From: Planococcus salinus
Lineage (GTDB): Bacteria > Bacillota > Bacilli > Bacillales_A > Planococcaceae
Assembly: GCF_003719725.1 (NCBI RefSeq)
Contig: NZ_RIAX01000017.1
Span: 1-40,704 of the forward strand
DNA length: 40,704 nucleotides
Direction of reading: 5' to 3'
The notes below the pieces were generated by a model. That model was given only the letters and a program-made list of their open reading frames with translations, searched no databases and was not told the DNA's origin. The position numbers were made by a program, and so were the translations under genes. Position 1 is the stretch's first letter; the number at the start of each line of letters is the position of its first letter. Of the stretch, positions 8,665-16,865 are shown piece by piece.

Positions 8665-9719
8665 CCATCAAAGGCATTCAATTGGATACCGTGCGGCGAC
8701 CATTAAAGGCACCTTTTAAGACCGCGTTGCAAACAGTGAAAGAGCGGGAAGTGCTGATTGTCACCGTTGTGGATGACTCAGGATTGGAAGGCTACGGGGA
8801 ATGCGTTGCTTTTTCAACTCCCTGGTATACGGAAGAAACCATTGCCAGTTGTGATTTTGTTCTGAAAGAGGTATTGATTCCTTTAATGCTCGGTAAAACG
8901 ATCGAACATCCGGAACAAATCCAGCAGCTTTTTTCAACAATAAAAGGCAACCGAATGGCAAAAGCCAGTATAGAAATGGCAGTGTGGGATTTGTATGCCA
9001 AGAAAAAAGGGCAGCCGCTGTGGCAATTGCTTGGCGGTTCCGGAAATCCCATCCCTGCAGGTGTCGTAGTGGCCGCAGTACCCGGTAAAATTGCAGAGCA
9101 GGTAGACCGTGCAGTGGAAGCAGGGTACCGGCGCGTGAAAATCAAAATCAGCCCTGATTCAGACGTCAATGTACTGAAAGAAGTGGTCAGAAAGCATCCC
9201 GGTCTATTGTTTTTTGCCGACGCCAATGGGACATTTACAGAAGAAAGCTTTGAACAGCTGAAAGATTTGGACAAAGCAGGTTTCGATTTGATTGAACAGC
9301 CTTTTGGCGAAAAACAATGGGCGTTTCATGCACGTGCGAAAAAAGAAATGAAGACCCCGGTCTGTCTCGACGAAAGCATTACATGTATAGAAGATGTCCA
9401 GCGTATGATTGAAGAAGATGCAGGAGATATCATTGTGCTTAAGATGGGGCGTCTCGGGGGCTGGAGCGAGACCTTGAGAGTGGTCGAATTATGCCGCCAG
9501 CACGGCATTGGCATGTGGGTCGGCGGCATGATTGAATTTGGCGTATCCAAAGCGCATAACCTGGCCTTGGCATCATTGCCGGGAATTACATTGCCGGGTG
9601 ATTTTTCAGCTTCCACTCATTTCTGGGAAGAAGATATCATTGTGCCGGACATACAAGTAGAAGACGGAGAAATTAAACTCAGCAAGGCAAACGGTATTGG
9701 CTATGCTGTGAAGCGATGA
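8655..9719 (+). CDS. menC: o-Succinylbenzoate synthase
   Basis: Enolase-superfamily dehydratase producing o-succinylbenzoate from SHCHC. The 354-residue protein has an N-terminal capping domain and a barrel with the expected residues: the KIKIS lysine motif near residue 170, metal ligands in FADANG, IEQPF and CLDES, and the second catalytic lysine in IVLKMGRLGG. The start ATG lies within menE, so the two are coupled. Members of this subfamily can also racemise N-acylamino acids; the men context makes OSB synthase the main role. Confidence 0.93.
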   Translation: MALTIKGIQLDTVRRPLKAPFKTALQTVKEREVLIVTVVDDSGLEGYGECVAFSTPWYTEETIASCDFVLKEVLIPLMLGKTIEHPEQIQQLFSTIKGNRMAKASIEMAVWDLYAKKKGQPLWQLLGGSGNPIPAGVVVAAVPGKIAEQVDRAVEAGYRRVKIKISPDSDVNVLKEVVRKHPGLLFFADANGTFTEESFEQLKDLDKAGFDLIEQPFGEKQWAFHARAKKEMKTPVCLDESITCIEDVQRMIEEDAGDIIVLKMGRLGGWSETLRVVELCRQHGIGMWVGGMIEFGVSKAHNLALASLPGITLPGDFSASTHFWEEDIIVPDIQVEDGEIKLSKANGIGYAVKR

Positions 9720-9734
9720 CAAGGAGTGAAGCGG

Positions 9735-10466
9735 ATGTTTTTGAAAAGAATCAGCCTTCTGCGTGAAAACATTGAGCGGTTCGATCAGTATCCGTTCAAT
9801 ATTCCTTCCATTACCAGCCTGGAGCATTTGGACTTGACCAGTGATGTGACTTTTCTGGTTGGCGAAAACGGCTCCGGCAAATCAACTTTGCTGGAAGCAG
9901 TCGCTGAGAAATGCGGTTTTAACCTGGCGGGAGGAAGCCGAAATAACACATATGACGTTCATGCCGTCCATTCTGATTTGGGGGAGCAGATCCGGCTTTC
10001 CTGGATGCCGAAAATTACCAACGGTTTTTTTATGAGAGCAGAATCATTTTATCAGTTTGCGACTCATCTTGATGACTTGAAAGCGGACGGTGCACGAGGG
10101 GCTTATGATGCGTATGGCGGGCGTTCGCTGCACGAGCAATCCCACGGGGAATCGTTTCTCTCATTGTTCCTGAACCGGTTCAATGGCCGGGCCATCTATT
10201 TGCTGGACGAGCCGGAAGCCGCGCTGTCCCCGCAGCGGCAATTAACGTTTCTCCGGATTTTGCATGATTTGACGACAAATGAAGGTTGTCAATTTATCAT
10301 AGCCACACATTCGCCGATTCTGTTGGGATACCCTGATGCTTTGATTTTAAATTTTGATGCCGGTCAAATTGAAGAAATAAAATACGAGATGACAGATCAT
10401 TATCAAATTACCCGGTATTTCCTGGAGAACCGGGAACGGTTTTTAAAAGATCTGTTGGAGGAATGA
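9735..10466 (+). CDS. AAA-type ATPase, function unknown
   Basis: Small P-loop protein of 243 residues resembling ABC/SMC-type ATPases predicted to act alone. The Walker A GENGSGKST is near residue 43, followed by an abbreviated signature region (HGESFLSLF), Walker B with catalytic Glu (IYLLDEPEAALS) and a switch His (IIATHSP). No membrane segment is present. The ATG at 9735 is chosen because AAGGAG at 9721-9726 lies 8 bases upstream; the GTG at 9726 overlaps that site. It follows menC by 15 bases and its stop is adjacent to the next gene, so it is cotranscribed with late men genes. No pathway role can be assigned. Confidence 0.8.
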   Translation: MFLKRISLLRENIERFDQYPFNIPSITSLEHLDLTSDVTFLVGENGSGKSTLLEAVAEKCGFNLAGGSRNNTYDVHAVHSDLGEQIRLSWMPKITNGFFMRAESFYQFATHLDDLKADGARGAYDAYGGRSLHEQSHGESFLSLFLNRFNGRAIYLLDEPEAALSPQRQLTFLRILHDLTTNEGCQFIIATHSPILLGYPDALILNFDAGQIEEIKYEMTDHYQITRYFLENRERFLKDLLEE

Positions 10467-10489
10467 CAAAACGGAGGGGGAGAAAGCCA

Positions 10490-11158
10490 GTGAGGAATTT
10501 TGACGATGTGGAAATTAAGTACTTTGCCGTCGGACTGCCGGAGAAAATGGAATATGGCAAAGGCAAGGAAATGGAAACCGCCATCCGCAAAAAGGAAGTT
10601 CAGGAGGTGTTTCTGTCAAAAGAGGGATTCAAAGGCGATGGGGTGGCAGATACGAAAAATCATGGAGGTCCGGATCGTGCTGTCTGTATTTATCCATATG
10701 AACATTATGCTTTTTGGAACGACTATTTCAGCAAAGCTCTGCCTCCAGCCGCTTTCGGAGAAAATTTGACGGTAACGAATATGCTGGAAGAACAAGTATA
10801 TATCGGTGATATTTTTCGAATCGGAGAGGCCGTCGTTCAGGTGACGCAAGGCCGTGTACCGTGCAACACCATTGACCGACGGCTGGATATGACACCGCTG
10901 CTGAAGGGAATGGTAAAGACCGGATTTTCAGGTTATTTATGCCGCGTACTGGAAGAGGGAACGATAAGGAGCGACTCGAAAATTTCACTAGTGAAAGAAC
11001 ATCCGGAACAGGTTTCAGTTCTTTTCGCGAACCATCTGTATTTCCATCAGCCAAAAAACAAAGAAGGCTTGGAAAAAGTGCTGAGAGTTGAAGAACTGGC
11101 AGAAAAGTGGCGCAAGGCGTTAACTGAACGCCTGATGAAGCTGTCCGCAAACAACTAG
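10490..11158 (+). CDS. MOSC-domain protein
   Basis: Predicted soluble 222-residue protein with a MOSC domain, related to YiiM/YflK-type proteins that handle molybdenum-bound sulfur or reduce N-hydroxylated compounds. Visible features are the HGGPDRAVCIYP segment, GENLTV, and the conserved cysteine in QGRVPCNTIDRRLDM. Two starts are possible. The ATG at 10463 overlaps the upstream stop but has GGAGG only one base away. The GTG at 10490 has GGAG 7 bases upstream (10479-10482) and is preferred. It ends at a terminator shared with the convergent zinc-binding lipoprotein gene. The in vivo substrate is unknown. Confidence 0.82.
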   Translation: MRNFDDVEIKYFAVGLPEKMEYGKGKEMETAIRKKEVQEVFLSKEGFKGDGVADTKNHGGPDRAVCIYPYEHYAFWNDYFSKALPPAAFGENLTVTNMLEEQVYIGDIFRIGEAVVQVTQGRVPCNTIDRRLDMTPLLKGMVKTGFSGYLCRVLEEGTIRSDSKISLVKEHPEQVSVLFANHLYFHQPKNKEGLEKVLRVEELAEKWRKALTERLMKLSANN

Positions 11159-11164
11159 CCGCAG

Positions 11165-11200
11165 AAAAAAGGCAAAGCCCATTTGGACTTTGCCTTTTTT
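11165..11200. terminator. Bidirectional terminator between the MOSC and zinc-lipoprotein genes
   Basis: Stem GGCAAAG (11171-11177) / CTTTGCC (11188-11194), extended inward by CC/GG after one mismatch, with A and T runs on either side. It separates two convergent genes. Confidence 0.9.
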
Positions 11201-12225
11201 TATTCCAATATCATTTTCAGGGTTTCCTGGTTTTTCTCCATCAGTGAAAAGTAAGTTTCCCCATTGTCGATGTCTTCCTGTGTCAATACGCTCAAGTTGT
11301 GCATTTGCACAGCTTCGGCTCCGACTTCCTGCTGAATGACTTCCGTCAGGTTGGAAGAGACGTTTTGTTCAAAGACGATGTAATCGATCTCTTTCTCTTT
11401 TGCCAAATCGACAATTTCGGTCAATTCTTTTTGTGATGGTTCATCCTGGCTGTTCAGTCCGGCAACGGCTATCTGTTCCAAACCATAGGGCTCGGCAATG
11501 TAACCGAATGCTGAATGGCTTACAAAGAACGTATTGTTGGAAACCGTATTGCCCAACTCGGAAAATGAACGATCGAGCTGTTCCAGTTCGGTGATGAGTT
11601 CGGCATAATTGCTTTCGTATGTCTCGGCTCCTTCTGCATCCGCTTCAACTAAATTATTCTTAATTGACTCGGCGAGCTTTTGACTGAGCACCGGCGACAT
11701 CCAAACGTGGGGATCGGTTTTCCCGTGATCATGGCCTTCATGGCTCTCGGCATGGCCATCTTCTTCGTGATTTTCTGCGCCGTGGCCGTGTGATTCGCCT
11801 TCATGCGCTTCGTCTTCGTGTGTTTCCCCGTCATGCGAGTGGCCGGCCGTCAGTTCTTCATCCGAAATTGCGTCTGCAGTGGCAACGAATTCGACGTTTT
11901 CATTTTCCAGCGTATTTTTGGCACTGTCAATAAAGCCTTCCAGCCCCAACCCGATATAAAACAGCAAATCGGCTTCGGCCATAGCAATCATATCCTGCTG
12001 CGTGGGTTCGAAATTGTGCTCGTTCGATCCTGCAGGGTAAACCGATTCTACATTAACACGCTCACCGCCGATGCGTTCGGTGAAGTAAGTGAGCGGATAA
12101 ACGGTCGTATAGACATCCAGTATCGAACCGTCCGTTTCCGTTTCAGTGGCGCTATCATCCACCGCAGGAGCGCCGCATGCCGCCAGTAGCAAAACAAAAG
12201 CAAGCAATAAATAAATCTTTTTCAT
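11200..12225 (-). CDS. Zinc ABC transporter substrate-binding lipoprotein (ZnuA/AdcA type)
   Basis: Captures zinc outside the membrane for an ABC importer. The 341-residue precursor has a signal peptide with lipobox LLAACG, a first His ligand in SNEHNFEPT, and a long His/Asp/Glu-rich loop (about residues 130-172, many GHSHD/GHDHG-like repeats). Then come DPHVWMSP and the later SHSAFGY segment. This charged His loop is typical of zinc-specific cluster A-I binding proteins rather than manganese ones. The start at 12225 is fixed by GGAGG 7 bases upstream; an upstream ATG would place the signal peptide eight residues in. No permease or ATPase gene is adjacent. Zur control is likely from the operator next to it. 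Confidence 0.92.
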   Translation of the reverse strand: MKKIYLLLAFVLLLAACGAPAVDDSATETETDGSILDVYTTVYPLTYFTERIGGERVNVESVYPAGSNEHNFEPTQQDMIAMAEADLLFYIGLGLEGFIDSAKNTLENENVEFVATADAISDEELTAGHSHDGETHEDEAHEGESHGHGAENHEEDGHAESHEGHDHGKTDPHVWMSPVLSQKLAESIKNNLVEADAEGAETYESNYAELITELEQLDRSFSELGNTVSNNTFFVSHSAFGYIAEPYGLEQIAVAGLNSQDEPSQKELTEIVDLAKEKEIDYIVFEQNVSSNLTEVIQQEVGAEAVQMHNLSVLTQEDIDNGETYFSLMEKNQETLKMILE

Positions 12226-12236
12226 AGTGAACCTCC

Positions 12237-12257
12237 AAAATGTAATCATTACGTTTT
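12237..12257 (-). promoter_or_regulatory. Zur-like operator
   Basis: A 21-bp palindrome centred on 12247 with one mismatched pair and core GTAATCATTAC, flanked by A/T runs. It matches the B. subtilis Zur box (CGTAATNATTACG core). It lies 12 bases upstream of the lipoprotein start codon; a weak promoter (TTGTGT, 17 bases, TAATAT) is recognisable further upstream on the minus strand. Confidence 0.8.
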
Positions 12258-12300
12258 AGTTCCAAAGTGAATATTACAGGATGTGTTTTGAAAACACAAG

Positions 12301-12327
12301 AAAAACCTCCAATTATTTTTTTGGAGG
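12301..12327 (-). terminator. Terminator of yidD overlapping its last codons
   Basis: On the minus strand CCTCCAA and TTGGAGG pair (12321-12327 with 12306-12312) around an 8-base loop that includes the yidD stop codon, followed by five T. Confidence 0.78.
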
Positions 12328-12552
12328 CCATTCTTCCGGAACAAAATCGATTCCGCCTTTATTGAAAGGGTGACAGCTTAAAATACGCTTCGCTGCCAGG
12401 TAACCGCCTTTCAGTGCACCGTGTTTCTCGACTGCTTCAATGCCATAATGGGAGCAGGTCGGATAAAAACGGCAGCTGGGCGGGGTCAGAGGAGAGATGA
12501 ACCGCTGGTAAAAGCGGAATGTTTTTAACAGAAGAGTTTTCATGATCTTCAT
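12313..12552 (-). CDS. yidD: Membrane protein insertion efficiency factor YidD
   Basis: A small 79-residue membrane-associated protein thought to assist YidC/OxaA-dependent membrane insertion. The family signature is clear: [23 protein letters not shown] at the N terminus followed by [10 protein letters not shown] and [18 protein letters not shown], with the conserved Cys pair region. Start at 12552 or the in-frame Met three codons later; neither has a strong ribosome site. It sits upstream of the zinc lipoprotein on the same strand but ends in its own terminator. The B. subtilis homologue (ytjA) is also near dps. Confidence 0.93.
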   Translation of the reverse strand: MKIMKTLLLKTFRFYQRFISPLTPPSCRFYPTCSHYGIEAVEKHGALKGGYLAAKRILSCHPFNKGGIDFVPEEWPPKK

Positions 12553-12581
12553 CTTCTTTCGGATTGAGTAACTGCGCTTAT

Positions 12582-12607
12582 GTTTATTGTATGGACAGAA
12601 GAGGTAT
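12582..12607 (+). promoter_or_regulatory. Candidate sigma-B promoter of dps
   Basis: GTTTAT (12582-12587), 14-base spacer, AGGTAT (12602-12607) closely fits the general-stress consensus GTTTAA-N12-14-GGGTAT. It lies about 47 bases upstream of dps, a known sigma-B target in B. subtilis. Confidence 0.6.
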
Positions 12608-12653
12608 TAATAAAGTATAACGACTTATCAAAAGAAATGGAGAGTGGTAAGAA

Positions 12654-13100
12654 ATGTCACAGGAATTAAACCAGGAATTAAACGTACAAGTGGCTTCATG
12701 GTCGGTGATCTACACGAAGTTACATAATTTTCATTGGTATGTGAAAGGTCCATCGTTCTTTACGCTTCACACAAAATTTGAAGAACTATACAATGAAGCG
12801 ACCTTGCATATGGATGAAATCGCAGAACGGTTGCTGGCACTTGGAGGCAAACCGGTTGCGACGATGAAAGAGCAATTGGAAATCTCTGTCGTAGAAGAAG
12901 CGACGAGCAGCGAAAGCGCCGAAGAAATGGTGGATACATTGGTAGCCGATTACGACAAAATCATGGCTTCGCTGAAGAAAGGAATGGAATTGGCTGCTGA
13001 AGATGGCGACGATATGACAGAAGATATATTGAACGCCATCACGCAGAGCCTGGAAAAACATTCTTGGATGCTGTCTGCATTTTTGGGCGAAAAGAAGTAG
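12654..13100 (+). CDS. dps: Dps/ferritin-like DNA-protecting protein
   Basis: A 148-residue ferritin-like protein forming 12-mers that oxidise and store iron and protect DNA during stress. The ferroxidase ligands lie in [26 protein letters not shown] and [14 protein letters not shown] (residues about 25-70), typical of Dps. An AATGGAGAG ribosome site precedes the ATG. A sigma-B-like promoter is upstream and a perfect 12-bp hairpin terminator downstream, so it is a single-gene unit. B. subtilis Dps or MrgA are the closest described proteins; with the sigma-B-like promoter, Dps is more likely. Confidence 0.93.
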   Translation: MSQELNQELNVQVASWSVIYTKLHNFHWYVKGPSFFTLHTKFEELYNEATLHMDEIAERLLALGGKPVATMKEQLEISVVEEATSSESAEEMVDTLVADYDKIMASLKKGMELAAEDGDDMTEDILNAITQSLEKHSWMLSAFLGEKK

Positions 13101-13114
13101 AATGGAAGCAGGTG

Positions 13115-13146
13115 AGCGTACACTGAACACTCAGTGTACGCTTTTT
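13115..13146 (+). terminator. Terminator of dps
   Basis: Perfect 12-bp stem 13115-13126 / 13131-13142 with loop ACAC and a T-run. An ATG at 13134 lies in its 3' arm, which argues against that codon starting the next gene. Confidence 0.93.
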
Positions 13147-13169
13147 CTAATGTAAAAGAGGTGATAAAG

Positions 13170-13628
13170 GTGGAATACACCGATTTGAACGGATTTCATT
13201 GCAGCTTGTCGTTTGAACCGGGGCGTTTTTCGATTCCGAGCAAGCATGTTCTGGTCATCTGCCGAGTCAATGGGAATTGGCTGCTGACAGAACATCCTTT
13301 GCGTGGATTGGAATTTCCGGGAGGAAAAATGGAACAGGGTGAACGTTTACTGGAGACGGCAACCAGGGAAGTGTATGAGGAAACGGGGGCAATCGTTACA
13401 CAGCTGGAATGGTTTGCCGAGTATCTGGTGAATGCGCCGCAGCCGTTCTGCAAAACAGTTTTTACTGGGAAAGTGGAAAAGATTGATGAAATATCCCCGC
13501 TGGAGACGAAGGGAGTCCGCCTGGTCCAGTCACTGGAGCTGGATGGAAGTTATAGTTTTTTGATGAAAGACGAAGGCATGAAGGAAATCATAAAGAGGGT
13601 GAAGCAACTTGGAAAATGGAAAGATTGA
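13170..13628 (+). CDS. ytkD: Nudix hydrolase YtkD (8-oxo-dGTP/nucleoside triphosphatase type)
   Basis: Sanitises oxidised nucleotides. The 152-residue protein has the Nudix box: GGKMEQGERLLETATREVYEETG at residues about 51-73, with the metal-binding REVYEE core. The GTG at 13170 is chosen because AGAGGTG lies 6 bases upstream and an earlier ATG (13134) is inside the dps terminator. It overlaps the next gene by 20 bases. Synteny with B. subtilis (dps, ytkD, ytmA, pckA, metK) supports the name. The exact substrate preference cannot be read from the sequence. Confidence 0.88.
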   Translation: MEYTDLNGFHCSLSFEPGRFSIPSKHVLVICRVNGNWLLTEHPLRGLEFPGGKMEQGERLLETATREVYEETGAIVTQLEWFAEYLVNAPQPFCKTVFTGKVEKIDEISPLETKGVRLVQSLELDGSYSFLMKDEGMKEIIKRVKQLGKWKD

Positions 13629-14391
13629 ATCGAAACGGTGGTATCCATCACCGAATCCCCATGTCCGGCTGACGGAAATTGTTTATTGGTCGGAAGGGCT
13701 GAAAGTGAAAGGCATGCTGGCGGAACCGAAAAATTCCGGAGATTACAGCGGCATCCTGTATTTACGCGGCGGTATTCAATCGATCGGCATGGTGAGACCG
13801 GCGCGCATCGCTCAATTTGCGGCGCAGGGGTTTGTCGTGTTTGCCCCGTATTACAGGGGAAATCGGGGCGGACAAGGACGCGATGAGTTTGCCGGAGCAG
13901 ACCGGTGGGACGCGGTGCATGCTGTTGATGTCCTGAAAAATTTCTGTAACGGCAAAGTCCATTTGCTGGCGTTTTCAAGAGGTGGCATCATGGCGTTATG
14001 GACGGCTGTTTTGCGGGATGATATTACTTCTGTTGTCACGTGGGCTGGTGTGACAGATACTGTATTGACATATAAAGAGCGGCCGGATATGAGGCGGATG
14101 ATGAAACGTTTATACGGAGGAACGCCTAATACAGCGCTCGCTGCCTATGAAGAGCGAAACCCGCTGCTCCGCTTAAACGAAACAAAAGCGCCATTTTTGA
14201 TCATCCACGGCTTACAAGACGAAAATGTGCTCCCAGGGCAGGCGTATTTATTGGAAGAAGCGCTGAAGATGAATAATCAGCCTCATGACACGTGGTATTT
14301 CCCGGATTATAATCATTTCTTTCCGCCGCTTCCCAACCGGCAGACAGCAAAAGCGCTGACTGTCTGGATGAAAGAAAAAGAAGGCGAATAA
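13609..14391 (+). CDS. ytmA: Alpha/beta hydrolase, prolyl-oligopeptidase-like (YtmA)
   Basis: A 260-residue peptidase S9-like hydrolase. Visible are the substrate-lid N terminus, YRGNRGGQGRDEFAG (a dynamic S9 motif), the nucleophile elbow AFSRGGIMAL (Ser near residue 125), the acidic residue in GLQDENVLPGQ, and the terminal His in YNHFFPP. It starts with TTG at 13609 behind AGAGGGTG, inside the Nudix gene, so translation is coupled. The B. subtilis homologue sits at the same place beside pckA. Substrate unknown. Confidence 0.85.
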   Translation: MENGKIESKRWYPSPNPHVRLTEIVYWSEGLKVKGMLAEPKNSGDYSGILYLRGGIQSIGMVRPARIAQFAAQGFVVFAPYYRGNRGGQGRDEFAGADRWDAVHAVDVLKNFCNGKVHLLAFSRGGIMALWTAVLRDDITSVVTWAGVTDTVLTYKERPDMRRMMKRLYGGTPNTALAAYEERNPLLRLNETKAPFLIIHGLQDENVLPGQAYLLEEALKMNNQPHDTWYFPDYNHFFPPLPNRQTAKALTVWMKEKEGE

Positions 14392-14408
14392 TTTCGTATA
14401 TAACATAG

Positions 14409-14438
14409 AAAAGCCATTCGTGTCTGCGAATGGCTTTT
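14409..14438 (+). terminator. Terminator of ytmA
   Basis: Twelve-pair stem 14409-14420 / 14427-14438 (AAAAGCCATTCG with CGAATGGCTTTT) and a 6-base loop. Its core reappears inverted at 14999-15028. Confidence 0.9.
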
Positions 14439-14846
14439 GGAGACTGTTGAGAAACTTTCATCGGTTTATCCATTTCGCTCCAGGCGGACGCTTTCTTATC
14501 ATTAGTCAAGCGTATTTCTCATTTATTTTTCTGGAGAGCAGAATGGGCAAGGCTTCCACAGCGGTTGCTTTCCGTTCCGGCGCTCGCTTTCCGCGGGCAC
14601 GGCCTCAGCCGCTTCCTTCGCTTCGCTCAGTCCAGGGTCTTCGGCTCGTGCTGTTCCCGCAGGAAAGGTATTGGCCGAAAGCAATTCGGTCACGGCCTTT
14701 GCGACGAAGCAGCGGAGCGATACAGGAGCAAATGTTTGCCCTTCGCCACCTTCCGCTTCATTCAGTTTCCATTCCTGGATTTGAAGCGGTCGAAATAAAA
14801 AATCGTGACGTATCCATTGATTTCTTGTTTAGGGGACATTGTTTAA

Positions 14847-14970
14847 GATATGGAGCAAAACAGCGGAGACTCCTGGGGGACCAAGCGAAGTGTCGAGATC
14901 CACTCGGACGAAGTCCCGAGTTAGCTCGGCGCAAGCCCCCCGGAAAGCGGAGCTGTTTTGCGGAATATCG
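14847..14970. repeat. Dispersed repeat unit, copy A, with terminal inverted repeats
   Basis: Ends GATATGGAGCAAAACAGC and (inverted) GATATTCCGCAAAACAGC match at 15 of 18 positions. The interior closely matches copy B at 29553-29751, but has only a few bases where copy B carries an extra block of about 70 bases. Confidence 0.75.
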
Positions 14971-14998
14971 GGGTGCTTAACATTTTCTCAACAAACTG

Positions 14999-15028
14999 AA
15001 AAAACCATTCGCAAACGCGAATGGCTTT
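14999..15028 (-). terminator. Terminator of pckA
   Basis: On the minus strand AGCCATTCGC pairs with GCGAATGGTT around loop GTTT, followed by T residues; it lies 9 bases after the pckA stop. Confidence 0.88.
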
Positions 15029-15036
15029 AGAGTGGA

Positions 15037-16629
15037 TTAGTTATTTTGGACTGGCCCGCCCTGCACGCTGATTTCAGGTGCCACGGAACCGAATTTCTTG
15101 AAGTTTTGCTGGAACGACTCTGCAAGCTCTTTTGCTTTTTTGTCGTAAGCGTCTTTATCCGCCCATGCATTCCGCGGGTTCAACACTTCTGTTGGAACGC
15201 CAGGAACTTCTGTTGGGATTTCAAAGCCGAATACCGATTCTTTTTCTGTCGGTACATTGTTCAATTCGCCTTTGATGCCAGCGCGCACCATTGAACGGGT
15301 GTAAGACAATTTCATACGGCTGCCGACGCCGTATTCGCCACCAGTCCATCCTGTGTTGACAAGGAATACCTGGACGCCGTGCTCATCGATTTTCTTGCCG
15401 AGCATTTCAGCGTAAACTGTCGCAGGCAATGGAAGGAAAGGAGAACCGAAGCAAGTGGAGAATGTTGCTTCCGGAGAAGTGACTCCGCGTTCTGTACCTG
15501 CCAACTTGGATGTATAGCCGCTCAGGAAATGATACATGGCCTGTTCTTTCGTCAATTTGCTGATTGGAGGCAATACACCAAACGCATCAGCCGTCAGGAA
15601 GACGATCGTTTTTGGATGACCCGCTACCGAAGGGTCGACGATGTTGTCGATTGCCTGGATTGGGTAGGCTGCACGAGTGTTTTCAGTCAATGAACTGTCA
15701 TCATAGTCAGGGATGCGTGTTTCTGGATCCACTACGACGTTTTCCAAAACCGAACCGAAACGGATGGCATCATAAATTTGTGGTTCATTTTTGCGTGATA
15801 GATTGATTGTTTTCGCATAGCAGCCGCCTTCAATGTTGAAAACGCCGTTGTCTGACCAACCGTGTTCGTCATCCCCGATCAATTTGCGGTCTTCGTCAGC
15901 TGACAATGTGGTTTTTCCTGTGCCGGACAAACCGAAGAAAAGTGTCACATCGTCTTCTTTTCCTACGTTTGCAGAACAATGCATCGGCAAAATTCCTTTT
16001 TCAGGAAGGATGTAGTTCATAATCGAGAAAATGGATTTTTTCATTTCGCCGGCGTATTCAGTACCACCGATCAGAATGATTTTCTTTTCCATCGATACAA
16101 TAATGAACGTTTCTGAATCAGTGCCGTCCACAGCAGGATCTGCCTGGAATGTCGGTGCATAAACGACTGTGAATTCCGCTTCATGAGATGCCAGTTCTTC
16201 CGCATTCGGACGGATGAATAATTGGTGGGCAAACAGGTTATGCCATGCATATTCATTGATGGTCTGGATGGCAAGGCGTGACTCAGGGTCCGCACCGGCA
16301 AAGCCTTTGAATACATACAAAGCATCTTTTTCTTTTAAGTAATTTATGACTTTCGCATATAGGTTTTCAAAAATCTCAGAAGAAATCGGGCGGTTGACGT
16401 TGCCCCAATCGATTTTATCTTTGGAAGTTTCTTCTTCGACCATGTATTTGTCTTTAGGTGAACGGCCTGTGTATTTGCCGGTCTCAGCTCTCACAGCACC
16501 TTCTCTTGTCAATACCGCTTCCCCACGGGAGGTTGCTTCTTCCACCAGACGTGGAACAGATAATTGAACGTGTACATTTGGGCCACTCAAAAGGTCCTTC
16601 AATTCATTTGCGATATTCACTGAATTCAT
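15037..16629 (-). CDS. pckA: Phosphoenolpyruvate carboxykinase (ATP)
   Basis: Gluconeogenic enzyme converting oxaloacetate and ATP to phosphoenolpyruvate, CO2 and ADP in the cytosol. The 530-residue protein has the ATP-type signature: P-loop [12 protein letters not shown] with [11 protein letters not shown] directly after, the substrate-binding RSPKDKY region near residue 55, and [13 protein letters not shown]. Length is standard. An AAGGAAGG site lies about 10 bases before the ATG. It is transcribed away from metK as in B. subtilis and has its own promoter with palindromic operator candidates, suggesting repression by glucose. Confidence 0.97.
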   Translation of the reverse strand: MNSVNIANELKDLLSGPNVHVQLSVPRLVEEATSRGEAVLTREGAVRAETGKYTGRSPKDKYMVEEETSKDKIDWGNVNRPISSEIFENLYAKVINYLKEKDALYVFKGFAGADPESRLAIQTINEYAWHNLFAHQLFIRPNAEELASHEAEFTVVYAPTFQADPAVDGTDSETFIIVSMEKKIILIGGTEYAGEMKKSIFSIMNYILPEKGILPMHCSANVGKEDDVTLFFGLSGTGKTTLSADEDRKLIGDDEHGWSDNGVFNIEGGCYAKTINLSRKNEPQIYDAIRFGSVLENVVVDPETRIPDYDDSSLTENTRAAYPIQAIDNIVDPSVAGHPKTIVFLTADAFGVLPPISKLTKEQAMYHFLSGYTSKLAGTERGVTSPEATFSTCFGSPFLPLPATVYAEMLGKKIDEHGVQVFLVNTGWTGGEYGVGSRMKLSYTRSMVRAGIKGELNNVPTEKESVFGFEIPTEVPGVPTEVLNPRNAWADKDAYDKKAKELAESFQQNFKKFGSVAPEISVQGGPVQNN

Positions 16630-16689
16630 ATATTATGTACCTTCCTTTCGGTTATTCCCATAGCAATGGGGAGGATGTATATTCGAAGA

Positions 16690-16726
16690 TTAGTATAACA
16701 CATTGAGACGATTAGTCTATACTAAT
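16690..16726 (-). promoter_or_regulatory. pckA promoter with inverted operator candidates
   Basis: On the minus strand TAGACT (16714-16719), 16 bases, TATACT (16692-16697). The perfect inverted repeat ATTAGT-N4-ACTAAT (16711-16726) covers the -35, and TTAGTATA/TATACTAA (16690-16697 and 16718-16725) link both boxes. In B. subtilis pckA is repressed by CcpN; binding here is inferred. Confidence 0.55.
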
Positions 16727-16820
16727 ACCCCAGATAAATGAAAAGTTCACGATTTCCGCATATTTAGCGGACGGAAAGGGGAAAAACCGGAAATCAGGGA
16801 CGGTTTCCGATGGAAAAGCG

Positions 16821-16849
16821 TTGACATCAGTATCCCGTTTCCGTATGAT
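16821..16849 (+). promoter_or_regulatory. Promoter of the SAM riboswitch-metK transcript
   Basis: Consensus TTGACA (16821-16826), 17-base spacer, TATGAT (16844-16849). The predicted start lies just before the riboswitch P1 helix. Confidence 0.85.
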
Positions 16850-16865
16850 GGACAATTGAACGGAT

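Larger units (their letters stand above)
14409..15029. repeat. Palindromic mosaic repeat element between ytmA and pckA
   Basis: No credible gene lies here. The two ends are inverted, similar sequences of about 46 bases. Each has a CCATTCG/CGAATGG hairpin terminator followed by TTGAGAAA (TGTTGAGAAA at 14445-14454; its exact complement at 14984-14993). Inside are a GC-rich block at 14571-14670 (a Bacillales-type dispersed repeat), a block at 14672-14740, and an inverted-repeat unit at 14847-14970. The last two recur at 29553-29751. It looks like a MITE or nested small non-autonomous repeats. No transposase is present. Confidence 0.7.

Noticed and set aside
13134..13169. ATG start for the Nudix hydrolase
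   Set aside because: It lies in the 3' arm of the dps terminator; the GTG at 13170 has a proper ribosome site.
14420..14980. Open frame of 186 codons between ytmA and pckA
   Set aside because: It begins inside the ytmA terminator, runs through GC-rich repeat blocks and has no family features or ribosome site.
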